41,743 nucleotides of DNA from Deinococcus sp. (GCF_018260555.1 NZ_JAGLBB010000012.1:12776-54518), one strand, 5' to 3'; shown: positions 14,756 to 23,223, numbered from the stretch's first letter. The notes: generated by a model from the sequence alone, not told the origin. A program made the numbers and translations.

Positions 14756-14758
<3 letters not shown>

Positions 14759-14892
14759 GACGGACTGCGCTCCACTGCGCCGCAGGCGGATAGACATTGC
14801 CTGCGGCTGCATTCCGCGAAGGGGCGTCTGTTGCTCCTCGTATCCGCTCGGACTGATTCGCCACCGCACCGAATCGACCGGAATCCGTATCA
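14756..14892 (+). repeat. Type-1 dispersed element, copy B
   Basis: Starts TAAGACGGACTGC directly on the stop codon of the phosphatase and ends GGAATCCGTATCA. It has the same internal blocks as copy A: GCCTGCGGCTGCATTCCGCG, then the GACTGATTC/GAATCGACC hairpin near the end. About 137 bp, non-coding. Confidence 0.85.
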
Positions 14893-14984
14893 TGCCCCCG
14901 GGGGCCGCGCACCCGCCCGCCCCCCCTTTGACCCTGCCCCCCCCTTGTGCGGCGGCAGGGACTTCGCTTCCCTCTGGAGGACGC

Positions 14985-15428
14985 ATGAATCGCCGCAACG
15001 TAGTCAAACTGCTGGGCGCCCTGCCCGTCTCCTGGTGGCTGGGCCGCGCCAGCGCGCAGACGGCCACCGTTAAATTCAGCGAGCTGTACGGCCGCGTCAC
15101 CGTGCGTGGCGTGGAGTACAGCAGCAAACTCAAGTCGCTCAGCGGTCAGAAGGTCACCATGAGCGGCTACATGGCCCCGCCTCTGAAGCCCAAACTGGAT
15201 TTCTTCGTGCTGACCCGCGAACCCATGTCCACCTGCCCGTTTTGCACCACCGCGGCCGACTGGCCCGCCGACATCGTGCTCGTGATCATGCCTGACGGTA
15301 AGGAACTCGAACCGTCCGTGCGGGGCCTGACCGTCACCGGGCGCCTGGACATCGGGGTCAAGAAGGACGACGAGACGGGCTTCGTCAGTCTCGTGCGTCT
15401 CTACGCCGACCGGGTGCAGTCCGCTTGA
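14985..15428 (+). CDS. Small exported protein, DUF3299-like
   Basis: A 147-residue protein with an N-terminal export signal containing twin arginines (MNRRNVVKLLGALPVSWW) and a cut likely after ASAQ. The mature part shows the SGYMAPPL turn, FFVLTREPMSTCPFC with a cysteine pair, and a beta-rich end (VRGLTVTGRLDIG). This resembles the DUF3299 family, which I recall next to MacB-like ABC transporters, and such a pair follows here. Function unknown; the CPFC pair could bind metal or be redox active. The start is set by CTGGAGG five bases upstream. A longer upstream frame runs through the type-1 element and is not real. Confidence 0.82.
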   Translation: MNRRNVVKLLGALPVSWWLGRASAQTATVKFSELYGRVTVRGVEYSSKLKSLSGQKVTMSGYMAPPLKPKLDFFVLTREPMSTCPFCTTAADWPADIVLVIMPDGKELEPSVRGLTVTGRLDIGVKKDDETGFVSLVRLYADRVQSA

Positions 15429-16078
15429 CCGCCGCGCTCCTGACGGGTGAGGGTCTGCGGGTCCGGCACGCCCGGGAGGTCACGCTGGACTACCCGGCCT
15501 TCGCCTGGCCCGCCGGCACGCAACTCGCCGTGACCGGCCCGAGCGGCACCGGGAAAACGTCCCTGCTCAACGTGCTTGCGGGACTGCTTCAACCCGAGTC
15601 GGGGCGCGTCATGTACGGGGACCTGATCCTGACAGAACTGGGAGAAGCGCAGCGGGACGCCTTTCGCCGCCGGAATGTTGGGTACGTCTTTCAGGATTTC
15701 CATCTCATGCCGGGCCTGACTGTGCTGGAGAACGTGGAGCTGGGCCTGCGCGTCGCGGGAACGGCCAGGGCAGCCGAGCGGGCGCGGGACGCCCTGACCC
15801 GCCTTGATCTGGGCGGGCGCCTGCAGCACCGCCCGGCGCAGCTGTCCACCGGGGAGCGGCAGCGGGTCGCCATTGCGCGCGCGGTCGCGCACCGCCCCGG
15901 CCTGCTGCTGGTCGACGAGCCGACCGCCCACCTCGACCGCGACCGGGCTGCGGCCGCCATGACCCTGCTGCAAGAGGCGGCCGGTGGGCTGGGCGCCACC
16001 CTGATCGTCGTCACGCACGATGAGGCGGTGGCCGCCAGCCTGCCGCTGCGTTATCACGTCACGCCGGTGCCCGCGTGA
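15425..16078 (+). CDS. ABC transporter ATP-binding protein (LolD/MacB type)
   Basis: A 217-residue ATPase with Walker A (GPSGTGKTS), Q-loop (YVFQDFHLMPGLTVLENVELGL), signature LSTGERQRVAIARA, Walker B LLLVDEPTAHLD and switch histidine VVTHDE. The pattern is that of the LolD/MacB/FtsE group, which works with FtsX-like permeases. The signature has STGE in place of SGGQ, a common variant. The TTG start overlaps the previous stop (TTGA) and its own stop overlaps the permease start, so three genes are co-translated. Confidence 0.9.
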   Translation: MTAALLTGEGLRVRHAREVTLDYPAFAWPAGTQLAVTGPSGTGKTSLLNVLAGLLQPESGRVMYGDLILTELGEAQRDAFRRRNVGYVFQDFHLMPGLTVLENVELGLRVAGTARAAERARDALTRLDLGGRLQHRPAQLSTGERQRVAIARAVAHRPGLLLVDEPTAHLDRDRAAAAMTLLQEAAGGLGATLIVVTHDEAVAASLPLRYHVTPVPA

Positions 16079-17274
16079 GACTGGCCCTCTGGACGGCCCT
16101 GCGCACGCTCCGGCACCGCCTGGGCGCCCTGTTGATCACCGTCCTGGCGGTGGCGCTGGCCACGGCCACGGCGTTGATCGTGCCCATGGTCACCCGGCAG
16201 GTCGAGCGGGGCGCCCAGGACGCCGCGCAGGTGTTCGATCTCCTCGTCACCGCGCCCGGCAGCGGCACGCAGGCTGTGATGTCAACGCTCTTCTACCTTG
16301 ACGTGCCGATCGGCAACATGCCCAACCGGGTGTATCAGGACCTGCGGCGGCTGCCCGGCACCCGGCGGGCCGTTCCCATCGCCCTGGGAGACAACTTCGC
16401 CGGGTTTCCCATCGTGGGCACCACCGCCGCCTTCTTCGATCAGCGGCTCAAGCCGGGCCTGCCGCCGTACTTCCGGCTGGCGCAGGGGCGCGTCTTTACG
16501 AAGGAGCATGACGCCGTCATCGGCGCGCGCGTCGCCCGTGACGCCGGTCTCCAGGTCGGCGGGACGTTCACCGGCGCGCATGGCCTGGAAACCGGGCCGC
16601 ACGAGGACGACGCCGGGCACCGGGAGGCGTACACGGTCACGGGCGTGCTGGCCCCCACCGGCGGGCCCATCGACCGGGCCGTGCTGACCCCCATCGAAAC
16701 GGTCTGGGAGGTGCACGGCTCGGAGGCCACGCAGGCGCAGGCCGTGACCGCCGTGCTGTACTCCGCCGATAACCTCGCGGGGATCTACACGGCCGCGCAG
16801 CGCGTGAACGCAAGCAAGGACGCCATGGCGGTCTTTCCCGGTCAGGTGTTCGCGCAGGCCCGCGAGGTGCTGATGCAGGGCCAGGCGGCGTACGCGGGTC
16901 TGTCCGTGCTGGTGCTGGGCATCGCGGCGTTGACCGTCGCCCTGAGCGTGTACACGTCCAGCCTGGAACGCCAGCGCACCGTGGCCCTGCTGCGCGCGCT
17001 GGGTGCCGGGCGCAGCTCGGTGTTCACGCTGGTCCTCCTGGAAACAGCCCTGACCGTCACGGGCGGCGTGCTGCTGGGTCTGGCGCTTGCCCTGCTGGCC
17101 AGCAGGGTCGGCGGCAGCGTGCTGGGCGCGCAGCTTGGCTTTACCCTGGCCCCGCCGGTCCTGACCTGGGCGCTGGCGTCCCGCGCCCTGCTGCTCATTC
17201 CGCTCGGCCTGATCACGGCCGTCCCCCACGCCATCGGGTCCAGTCGGATCAGTCCACTCAAGCATCTGTCATGA
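16075..17274 (+). CDS. ABC transporter permease, MacB/FtsX type
   Basis: A 399-residue membrane protein. An N-terminal segment (about residues 15-37) is followed by a large extracytoplasmic MacB-PCD-like domain (about 40-270), then three membrane segments (about 280-300, 325-350 and 360-385), the normal FtsX topology. The coupling region SSLERQRTVALLRALGAGRSSVF is clear. Such systems are mechanotransmitters or lipoprotein/peptide exporters rather than importers. The substrate is not evident; the DUF3299-like partner suggests an envelope role, perhaps with metal. GTG start overlaps the ATPase stop (GTGA). Confidence 0.88.
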   Translation: MRLALWTALRTLRHRLGALLITVLAVALATATALIVPMVTRQVERGAQDAAQVFDLLVTAPGSGTQAVMSTLFYLDVPIGNMPNRVYQDLRRLPGTRRAVPIALGDNFAGFPIVGTTAAFFDQRLKPGLPPYFRLAQGRVFTKEHDAVIGARVARDAGLQVGGTFTGAHGLETGPHEDDAGHREAYTVTGVLAPTGGPIDRAVLTPIETVWEVHGSEATQAQAVTAVLYSADNLAGIYTAAQRVNASKDAMAVFPGQVFAQAREVLMQGQAAYAGLSVLVLGIAALTVALSVYTSSLERQRTVALLRALGAGRSSVFTLVLLETALTVTGGVLLGLALALLASRVGGSVLGAQLGFTLAPPVLTWALASRALLLIPLGLITAVPHAIGSSRISPLKHLS

Positions 17275-17406
17275 CCACATCCGCCTTGACTACAGGCCCT
17301 TCTGTCGTCCGTTGACTCCGGGCGGATGGGAGTGGGCGCAGGGCAGAGTCCGGGCATGGTGTTGACCATCCGGCACCCTCCCAGCCCGTAAAGAAAACAG
17401 ACGATG

Positions 17407-17458
17407 AGACGAACTCTGGTTGAATGGTTTTTGCAAACCGCTTCACCGGAGTTCGTCT
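17407..17458. repeat. Long hairpin resembling the type-3 element core
   Basis: AGACGAACTC at 17407-17416 pairs exactly with GAGTTCGTCT at 17449-17458. Inner arms (GG, TGAA, GGTTT with AAACC, TTCA, CC) continue the stem almost to the loop. The text GACGAACTCTGGTTGAATGG is similar to the type-3 start GACGGACTCCGATTGAATGG. It may be a minimal copy of that element. It could also act as a terminator after the ABC genes, although no strong T tract follows. The rest of the gap from 17275 shows no gene. Confidence 0.6.
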
Positions 17459-17494
17459 GATTTCTTTCGTCCCTCAATCGGTGTGGCTTAGGAC

Positions 17495-17516
17495 ACTATT
17501 TAATTCTCTAAATAGT
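17495..17516. promoter_or_regulatory. Candidate MarR operator
   Basis: Perfect 8-base arms ACTATTTA and TAAATAGT separated by six bases, in a short AT-rich patch about 100 bases upstream of the MarR gene. The arm includes TATTTA, which could serve as a -10 box, so binding would block the promoter of the marR-exporter operon. Confidence 0.6.
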
Positions 17517-17613
17517 TTCAGGATTGAGAGCAATTCATCCGGCGTTCAGGCCGAGAGGGAGGCCCGACCCCCCCACACGCGGGGGCCGCAGGCAGGAGGA
17601 GATCAGCCACGCG

Positions 17614-18150
17614 ATGAACCCGCATTCCCCAGACCCCACCCCCACGCCCGACCCGGCGTCCGCCGCCGCCCAGCGCCTCGGCACTCAGATGAAATGCCTT
17701 CACCGCTACGTGTCCGGGCAACTCATGCGCGCCATGCAGGACCAGTTGCAGGGCGACGACATGAGTTTCTCGCAGATGACGGCCCTGCACCAGCTGCGCG
17801 CCCACGCCGCCCTGAGCATCGGAGGACTGGCTGACCTGACCGGCCTGAGCCTCCCGGCCGCCAGTCACCTGACCGACCGTCTCGTGCAGCGCGGGTTTGC
17901 GGAACGCCGCGAGAACCCGGACGACCGCCGCGCCAAACTGCTGGCCCTCACAGCAGACGGTCACGCCTTCCTGGACAGCATGGACCGCCGCTTCAATGAG
18001 ACCTACCAGCAGGTGTTCGGGCGCGTCAACCGCCATGTGATCGAAGCGGCCGCCGACAACCTGGCCGCCATCATGGCCGAACTGCATACCCAGGACACCC
18101 GGCACCCGCCGACCCATCCCGCCCGATCCACCCAGGAGAACACCGAATGA
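17614..18150 (+). CDS. MarR-family transcriptional regulator
   Basis: A 178-residue winged-helix protein: dimerisation helices (about 12-40), helix-turn-helix about 62-90 (LSIGGLADLTGLSLPAASHLTDRLVQRGF), wing with ENPDDRRAKLLALTADG, then the C-terminal dimer helix. It overlaps the exporter gene by ATGA, the usual arrangement of a MarR repressor controlling a drug pump. AGGAGGA lies 13 bases before the chosen ATG, rather far; the open frame extends to 17524 but that part is not MarR-like. Probable ligand is a substrate of the pump. Confidence 0.9.
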   Translation: MNPHSPDPTPTPDPASAAAQRLGTQMKCLHRYVSGQLMRAMQDQLQGDDMSFSQMTALHQLRAHAALSIGGLADLTGLSLPAASHLTDRLVQRGFAERRENPDDRRAKLLALTADGHAFLDSMDRRFNETYQQVFGRVNRHVIEAAADNLAAIMAELHTQDTRHPPTHPARSTQENTE

Positions 18151-20069
18151 CCCACGCCCAGCAGGCCCCAGAGGGCCGCATCGATTACGCCGAGACGCTG
18201 GATTTTCCTACCAAGCGCCTGATCCTGATCGGGACACTCCTCGGATTGTTCCTCAGCGCCCTCGACCAGACCATTGTCTCGACCGCCCTGCCACGTATCA
18301 CCCAGGAACTCGAGGGACTGTCCCTGTACTCCTGGGTAACGACCGCCTACCTGCTCGCCAGCACCGCCATGGTGCCCATCTATGGGAAACTCTCGGACAT
18401 CTACGGCCGCAAGCCGGTGCTGATGTTCGGGATCGTGGTGTTCCTGCTGGGCAGCGCCCTGTGCGGCATGGCCGGCGAACCGTTCCTGAACAACGTGTTC
18501 GGCAGCGGCATGATGCAGCTGGTCGTGTTCCGCGGCCTTCAGGGTTTCGGCGCGGCCGCACTGACCAGCGTGGCCTTCGCGATCATCGCTGACATCTTCG
18601 CGCCGGCCGAGCGCGGCAAGTACCAGGGTCTGTTCGGCGCTGTCTTTGGCCTGAGCAGCGTGATCGGGCCGCTCCTGGGCGGGTTCCTGACCGACAACGT
18701 CTCGTGGCGCTGGGTGTTCTACGTGAACCTGCCCATCGGCCTCGTGGCCCTGGCGTTCATCTTCACGAAGATGCCTCTGCTCGCCAGCGGCCTGAAACCC
18801 AAGATCGACTACCTGGGCGCGCTGCTCATCATCGTGTTCAGCGTTCCACTGCTGCTGGCCCTCACCTTCGGCGCGGACGGCACGTACGCCTGGACCAGTC
18901 CCACCGTGCTGGGCCTGTTTGCCACCAGCGTCGTGTCCCTGATTCTGTTCCTGCTCGTCGAGGCCCGGCACGAAAGCCCCATCCTGCCGCTGAGCCTGTT
19001 TCAGAATCCCACGTTCGCGTGGGGCGTCCTGGCGCGTTTCTTTATCGGCGCGGCGTTCCTGGGCGCCATCCTGTTCCTGAGCCTGTACCTCGTGAACGTG
19101 CAGGGCGTGTCCGCCACGGCCGCCGGGACCGCCACGATCCCCCTGACCCTGGGCCTGATCGCCGGCGCGATCGGCAGCGGCCAGCTGGCCTCCCGCCTCG
19201 GGTACTACAAGACCATGATCATCATCGGCCTGGTGCTCATGATGGGCGGCTTCGGCCTGCTCAGCACCCTGAACGCCGACACGCCGTACCTGCGCGTGGT
19301 GCTGTACATGGTCGTCCTGGGCCTGGGCCTCGGTCCCGCCCTGCCGCTGTTTAACCTGGCCATTCAGAACGCCGTGAAACCCTGGGAGATCGGCGTGGCC
19401 ACCAGCAGCGGGCAGTTCTTCCAGCAGTTCGGCAGTGTGATCGGCACCGCCGTGTTCGGCGCGATTCTCACGTCCATGCTGCCCAGCCAGATCAGTCGGC
19501 AGCTCGAGCCCGTCAAGGCCGACGCGCCCCCCGCCATCCGCGCGCAACTTGACGCCCTGGGCGGCGGCACCGGCGGTGCCAGTGAGAGCCGCGGCCCGCA
19601 GGCCAGCTTCGACGCGGCCGCCGTGAAAGCCGACACCGCCGCCCAGATCAGGAAAGGCTTTGACAGCACCCTGACGGCCGTGACCGGCGCCGTGAACACC
19701 GGTAACATCGCTGCCGTGCAGGCCCTCGCCGCAAACCCGCAGTTCCCGGCCGAACTGGGCACGCAACTGAAGAACATTCCCGCTGCGGCCATCGCCACGC
19801 CGCAGGGCCGGGCGGCCGTGGTCGCGCAGATCAAATCGGGCCTGGACACCGCGCAGGCCGACACGATCAGGCAGGCTGATAGCACGCTCGACAAGGTGGG
19901 CCGCGCCATCAAGGTCGCGTTCGCCACGACCGTCAGCCGCATCTACCTCGTCAGCATCCTCGTGGCCTTCCTGGCGCTGCTGGCCGCGCTCCCCATGCCA
20001 AACCTGCGCCTTCCCCGCCGGGGCGAAGGCAAGGGGGAACCCGGCGGTCTCGCCTCACTCGAAGGCTGA
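18147..20069 (+). CDS. MFS multidrug exporter, DHA2 (14-TM, EmrB/QacA) family
   Basis: A 640-residue proton-driven efflux protein. TM1 carries the family signature LSALDQTIVSTALPRI. After TM2 comes GKLSDIYGRKPVLM (motif A), and motif C-like text (FGLSSVIGPLLGGFL) is in TM5. About 140 soluble residues (about 450-590, Ala/Gln/Thr/Asp-rich, helical) lie between the penultimate and last membrane segments; the family usually has a short loop there. The end LVSILVAFLALLAALPMPNLRLPRR is the last TM and basic tail. Co-translated with the MarR gene. Confidence 0.92.
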   Translation: MTHAQQAPEGRIDYAETLDFPTKRLILIGTLLGLFLSALDQTIVSTALPRITQELEGLSLYSWVTTAYLLASTAMVPIYGKLSDIYGRKPVLMFGIVVFLLGSALCGMAGEPFLNNVFGSGMMQLVVFRGLQGFGAAALTSVAFAIIADIFAPAERGKYQGLFGAVFGLSSVIGPLLGGFLTDNVSWRWVFYVNLPIGLVALAFIFTKMPLLASGLKPKIDYLGALLIIVFSVPLLLALTFGADGTYAWTSPTVLGLFATSVVSLILFLLVEARHESPILPLSLFQNPTFAWGVLARFFIGAAFLGAILFLSLYLVNVQGVSATAAGTATIPLTLGLIAGAIGSGQLASRLGYYKTMIIIGLVLMMGGFGLLSTLNADTPYLRVVLYMVVLGLGLGPALPLFNLAIQNAVKPWEIGVATSSGQFFQQFGSVIGTAVFGAILTSMLPSQISRQLEPVKADAPPAIRAQLDALGGGTGGASESRGPQASFDAAAVKADTAAQIRKGFDSTLTAVTGAVNTGNIAAVQALAANPQFPAELGTQLKNIPAAAIATPQGRAAVVAQIKSGLDTAQADTIRQADSTLDKVGRAIKVAFATTVSRIYLVSILVAFLALLAALPMPNLRLPRRGEGKGEPGGLASLEG

Positions 20070-20105
20070 GCGATCCCGCCATACCCAGGACCACAGACAG
20101 GAAAG

Positions 20106-20135
20106 GAGGCCCGGACGTGATGTTCCGGGCCTCTT
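20106..20135 (+). terminator. Rho-independent terminator after the exporter
   Basis: GAGGCCCGGA and TCCGGGCCTC form a perfect 10-base stem with an 8-base loop, followed by TT. It lies 36 bases after the exporter stop. The T tract is short. Confidence 0.75.
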
Positions 20136-20157
20136 CCCAGGTCCTCGTTACAACCGG

Positions 20158-20424
20158 TCATACGGACTGCCGCTCCACTGCGCCACGCTCGGACAAGCGC
20201 CGCCTGCGGCTCCATAGCGCGAAGGGGCGTGTGCTGTTCCCACTCGCGTCCGCTCGGATTGATCCGCAATCGCAACGAATTAAGGACACTGCGTTTATCT
20301 TGACGATAAACCGCGCGGAGCGCGGAGCAGAAGAAAGTACGTTGGAGCGGGAATGGAGAGGTTGCGGCGCTTTCCCGGAATCTCGCAATGGTAGCTTCAA
20401 GGTACTTAACTGGAATCCGTACGA
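20158..20424 (+). repeat. Type-1 dispersed element, copy C, interrupted by a type-2 element
   Basis: Starts TCATACGGACTGCCGCTCC and ends GGAATCCGTACGA. Internal blocks AAGCGCCGCCTGCGGCTCC and GTCCGCTCGGATTGAT match the other copies. The sequence is broken near its end by the type-2 element at 20280-20409; without it the copy is 137 bp. Confidence 0.87.
20280..20409 (-). repeat. Type-2 element nested in type-1 copy C (130 bp)
   Basis: Bounded by TTAAGGACACTG and CAAGGTACTTAA. On the minus strand it matches, nearly base for base, 41399-41529: CATTCCCGCTCCAACGTACT, then GCTCCGCGCTCCGCGCGG and GTTTATC. It sits just before the last bases of the type-1 host. Confidence 0.85.
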
Positions 20425-20476
20425 CGGTCCATGTCGGCCCGCGCTCACGTTTACAAAACGGTCCACCAGCGTCCTT

Positions 20477-21352
20477 TCAGCCCTGCAATTCCGCCTCTCG
20501 TTCCAGGCGTTGCTGGCGGCGGCGGGCAAGCTGGCCGTGTTTCGGGGCGAACAGGAATGCCAGTCCGAACAGGACGCTCTGCGTGAGGACGATGCAGGCG
20601 CCGGTCGCGCCGTCCAGGAAGTAACTGGCGTACGTGCCGAGCAGGCTGGACAGCACGCCGGTCGCCACGGCCAGCCCCATCATGCGGCTGAAGCGGTCGG
20701 TGAGCAGGTACGCGGTCGCGCCGGGCGTGATCAGCATCGCGACGACCAGGATCACGCCGACGGTCTGCAGGGCGCTGACGATGGTCAGGGCCAGGATGAC
20801 CAGCAGCGCGGCGTACAGGAAGCCGGTGTTCAGGCCGATGGAGCGGGCGTGCGTGGGGTCGAACACGTACAGCAGCAGGTCGCGGCGCAGGATCAGGATG
20901 GCGGCGAGCGCGGCGGCGCCCGCGATGACGGTCTGCCACAGCTCGTCCTGGCTGATGCCCAGCACGTCCCCGAACAGGATGTGCGACAGGTGCACGTCGC
21001 TGGACACGCGCGAGATCATGACCAGCCCCAGTGAGAACAGGGCCGTGAAGACCACGCCGATCACGGTGTCCTCCTTGACGCGCGAGCGGGACTGGATGAA
21101 ACCGATGGCGCTGACGCTGATCAGCCCGGACGCGAACGCGCCGACCACGAAGGGCAGGTTCATGAGGTAGGCCAGGACCACGCCAGGCAGCACGGCGTGC
21201 GATATGGCGTCGCCCATCAGGGACCAGCCCTTGAGGGTGATAAAGCAGGACAGCACCGCGCAGACTGCGCCGACCAGCGAGGAGACCAGCAGGGCGCGCA
21301 GCATGAAGTCGTACCCGAGGGGAGCCAGCAGGGCAGTGAGCAGGGCGTCCAT
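20477..21352 (-). CDS. Mn/Zn-type ABC importer permease
   Basis: Membrane part of a metal importer (ABC-3 family, like MntB/SitC/ZnuB). The 291 residues hold about eight membrane segments and the family signature SLMGDAISHAVLPGVVLAY near residue 44-62. Later comes TVSALQTVGVILVVAMLITPGATAYLL. It is last in the ATPase-binding protein operon, sharing one base with the ATPase gene (TGATG). The basic tail GQLARRRQQRLEREAELQ is cytoplasmic. Metal choice (Mn rather than Zn) is inferred from the operator type upstream. Confidence 0.92.
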   Translation of the reverse strand: MDALLTALLAPLGYDFMLRALLVSSLVGAVCAVLSCFITLKGWSLMGDAISHAVLPGVVLAYLMNLPFVVGAFASGLISVSAIGFIQSRSRVKEDTVIGVVFTALFSLGLVMISRVSSDVHLSHILFGDVLGISQDELWQTVIAGAAALAAILILRRDLLLYVFDPTHARSIGLNTGFLYAALLVILALTIVSALQTVGVILVVAMLITPGATAYLLTDRFSRMMGLAVATGVLSSLLGTYASYFLDGATGACIVLTQSVLFGLAFLFAPKHGQLARRRQQRLEREAELQG

Positions 21353-22128
21353 CAGCGGACCTCCGTGGGGCGCGCGGGCGTGCGGGCCGGGTGGTGCAGC
21401 GGCGAACGGCCCCCGAAGGTGAGGGCGAGGTTCTCGGCGGTGAGGGTCTGCGCGGTCGGCCCGGCGGTCAGGACCGTGCGCCCTTCGATCAGGGCCACGT
21501 CGTCGCAGAAGGTTTCCAGGGCGCCCAGGTCGTGCGTGCTGACCAGGACGCTGCGGCCACCCCTCGCGAGGTCGCGCAGCAGGCCCGTGATGTCCTCGCT
21601 GGTGCCGACGTCCACGCCGCCGAAGGGTTCGTCGAGCAGCAGCAGGCGGGCGTCCTGCGCCAGCGCGCGGGCCAGAAAGGCGCGTTTGCGCTGCCCGCCG
21701 GACAGTTCCCCGATCTGCCGCTCGGCGAAATCGGTCATGGTTACGCGCGCCAGGGCGGCCTGCACGGCTTCGCGGTCGGCGGCGGACGGGCGGCGCAGCA
21801 GGCCCATGCGGCCCTGGCGGCCCATGGTGACCACGTCACGCACGCTGACCGGAAAGTCCCAGTCCACATCCTCGGTCTGGGGGACGTAGGCGATCATGCC
21901 TGCCTTCTGCGCCTGCCGGACGGGCTGCCCGAACACCTGCACCTGCCCGCGCAGGGGCGGCAGGAAGCCCATGATGGTCTTGAACAGCGTGCTCTTGCCC
22001 GCGCCGTTCATGCCGACCAGTCCGCAGATCCGGCCGGGTTGCAGGGTCAGCGTGGCGTTTCTCAGGGCGAGGCGCCCGCCGCCGTACGCCACGCTCACGC
22101 CCTGCACGTCCAGGGCGGGGGCACTCAC
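21352..22128 (-). CDS. Mn/Zn-type ABC importer ATP-binding protein
   Basis: A 258-residue ATPase. Walker A GMNGAGKSTLFK near 39, Q-loop YVPQTEDVDWDFP near 86 (typical of the metal-chelate ABC group), signature ELSGGQRKRAFLARAL, Walker B LLLLDEPFGGVD and switch VSTHDLG. The VDWDFPVSVRDVVTMGR stretch is characteristic of Mn/Zn importers. Overlaps the binding-protein gene upstream and the permease gene downstream. Confidence 0.93.
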   Translation of the reverse strand: MSAPALDVQGVSVAYGGGRLALRNATLTLQPGRICGLVGMNGAGKSTLFKTIMGFLPPLRGQVQVFGQPVRQAQKAGMIAYVPQTEDVDWDFPVSVRDVVTMGRQGRMGLLRRPSAADREAVQAALARVTMTDFAERQIGELSGGQRKRAFLARALAQDARLLLLDEPFGGVDVGTSEDITGLLRDLARGGRSVLVSTHDLGALETFCDDVALIEGRTVLTAGPTAQTLTAENLALTFGGRSPLHHPARTPARPTEVR

Positions 22129-23069
22129 GGCCGCTCCCCCGTGAGCCCGGCGAGGATGGTGTCGGCGTCCCGGCGCAGCAGGTCAAGGTAGGTGGGTACC
22201 TCGTCGGACAGCGAGTCCACGTGCAGGGCTCCGCCGTATCTGGCGCCCGCCTCGGCAGCGACCTGCCGCATCCCCTTGTCCGGGACGGTGCTCTCGCAGA
22301 ACACCGCCGGAATGCCCTGGGCGCGCACGCCGTCGATCACGGCGCGGATCTGGCGGGGCGTGCCCTGGCCTTCCTCGGCGTTGACGGGCCACAGGTACAG
22401 TTCCTTCAGGCCGTAATCGCGCGCGAGGTAACTGAAGGCCCCCTCGCAGGTGACCAGGGCGCGGCGGTTCGGGGGAAGCTTTCCCAGTTGCGTGGAGAGT
22501 TGCCGGTCAACCTCGCGGATCTCGGCGGCGTAGGCGTCAGCATTGGCCCGGAAGGTGTCGGCTCCCGCCGGGTCGAGGTCCGTCAGTGCCCGGCGAATGT
22601 TCTCGACATAGATCAGCGCATTTTTTGGGGACATCCAGGCGTGCGGGTTGGCTTTACCGGCGTAGGCGTCGGCCGAGATGTTCACGGGGGTGATCCCATC
22701 GGTGAGGGTGACGGTGGGCGCCCGGCTGCCTTGCGTGAAACGCGTGAACCAGCGTTCGAGGTTCAGGCCGTTGTTCAGGATCAGGTCGGCGCCCTGCGCG
22801 CGGATCAGGTCGCTGGGCGTGGGCTGGTATCCGTGGATTTCCGCGCCGGGCCTGGTGATGGACACGACCTCGACCCGGTCGCCCGCGACGTTGCGGGCCA
22901 TGTCGGCCAGGATGGTGAAGGTGGTCAGGACGCGGGGGCGGGCGCCCGGGCTGGCCTCTGCGTCGGTGGTCCCGGCGCTGGCCTGGGTGGGGGTCTGCTC
23001 ACTGGGGCGGCAGGCGGACAGGGTGCCTGCCACGCACAGCAGAGCAGTGGAAAGGAGCAGTCTCTTCAT
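22125..23069 (-). CDS. Metal-binding lipoprotein of the Mn/Zn ABC importer
   Basis: Extracytoplasmic cluster A-I binding protein that delivers metal to the permease. From ATG at 23069 it has 314 residues with a lipoprotein signal (MKRLLLSTALLCVAGTLSAC; lipid cysteine at about 20). Metal ligands expected for this family are visible as a histidine in GAEIHGYQPTPSDL, a second in NPHAWMSPKN, a glutamate in TCEGAFSYLARDYGL and a final acidic group near CESTVPDKG. The absence of a histidine-rich loop favours Mn over Zn. The open frame continues upstream to 23135 but the lipoprotein signal fixes the start. The start codon immediately follows a DtxR/MntR-like operator. Confidence 0.92.
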   Translation of the reverse strand: MKRLLLSTALLCVAGTLSACRPSEQTPTQASAGTTDAEASPGARPRVLTTFTILADMARNVAGDRVEVVSITRPGAEIHGYQPTPSDLIRAQGADLILNNGLNLERWFTRFTQGSRAPTVTLTDGITPVNISADAYAGKANPHAWMSPKNALIYVENIRRALTDLDPAGADTFRANADAYAAEIREVDRQLSTQLGKLPPNRRALVTCEGAFSYLARDYGLKELYLWPVNAEEGQGTPRQIRAVIDGVRAQGIPAVFCESTVPDKGMRQVAAEAGARYGGALHVDSLSDEVPTYLDLLRRDADTILAGLTGERP

Positions 23070-23070
23070 A

Positions 23071-23100
23071 TTTTTAGTCTTGCCTAAAAATTGTTTTAGG
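23071..23100. promoter_or_regulatory. Overlapping DtxR/MntR-like palindromes at the metal importer promoter
   Basis: TTTTTAGTCTTGCCTAAAAA (23071-23090) has perfect 7-base arms, and CCTAAAAATTGTTTTAGG (23083-23100) is a second palindrome overlapping it. Arms of the TTAGGC/CCTAAA type suit DtxR/MntR repressors. Minus-strand TTGACC (23104-23099) is a possible -35. The operator ends one base before the ATG, so the mRNA leader must be very short or absent. Confidence 0.65.
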
Positions 23101-23190
23101 TCAAGCTGGCCTGCGGCTGCGGATATGCAGAGCATGCTTGCGAGCAGGCCGGCTCCGGATCAGGCACAGGGCGGGCCGTACGACAACAAA

Positions 23191-23223
23191 GGGGGAGGGA
23201 GCCACACCGGCTACCCTCCCCCC
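23191..23223 (-). terminator. Terminator of the nirB-nirD-hemD operon
   Basis: GGGGGAGGG and CCCTCCCCC pair, extended by AGCC and GGCT around a small loop, with one bulge. On the minus strand the stem is followed by TTTGTTGT. It lies 43 bases after the hemD stop. Confidence 0.75.
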
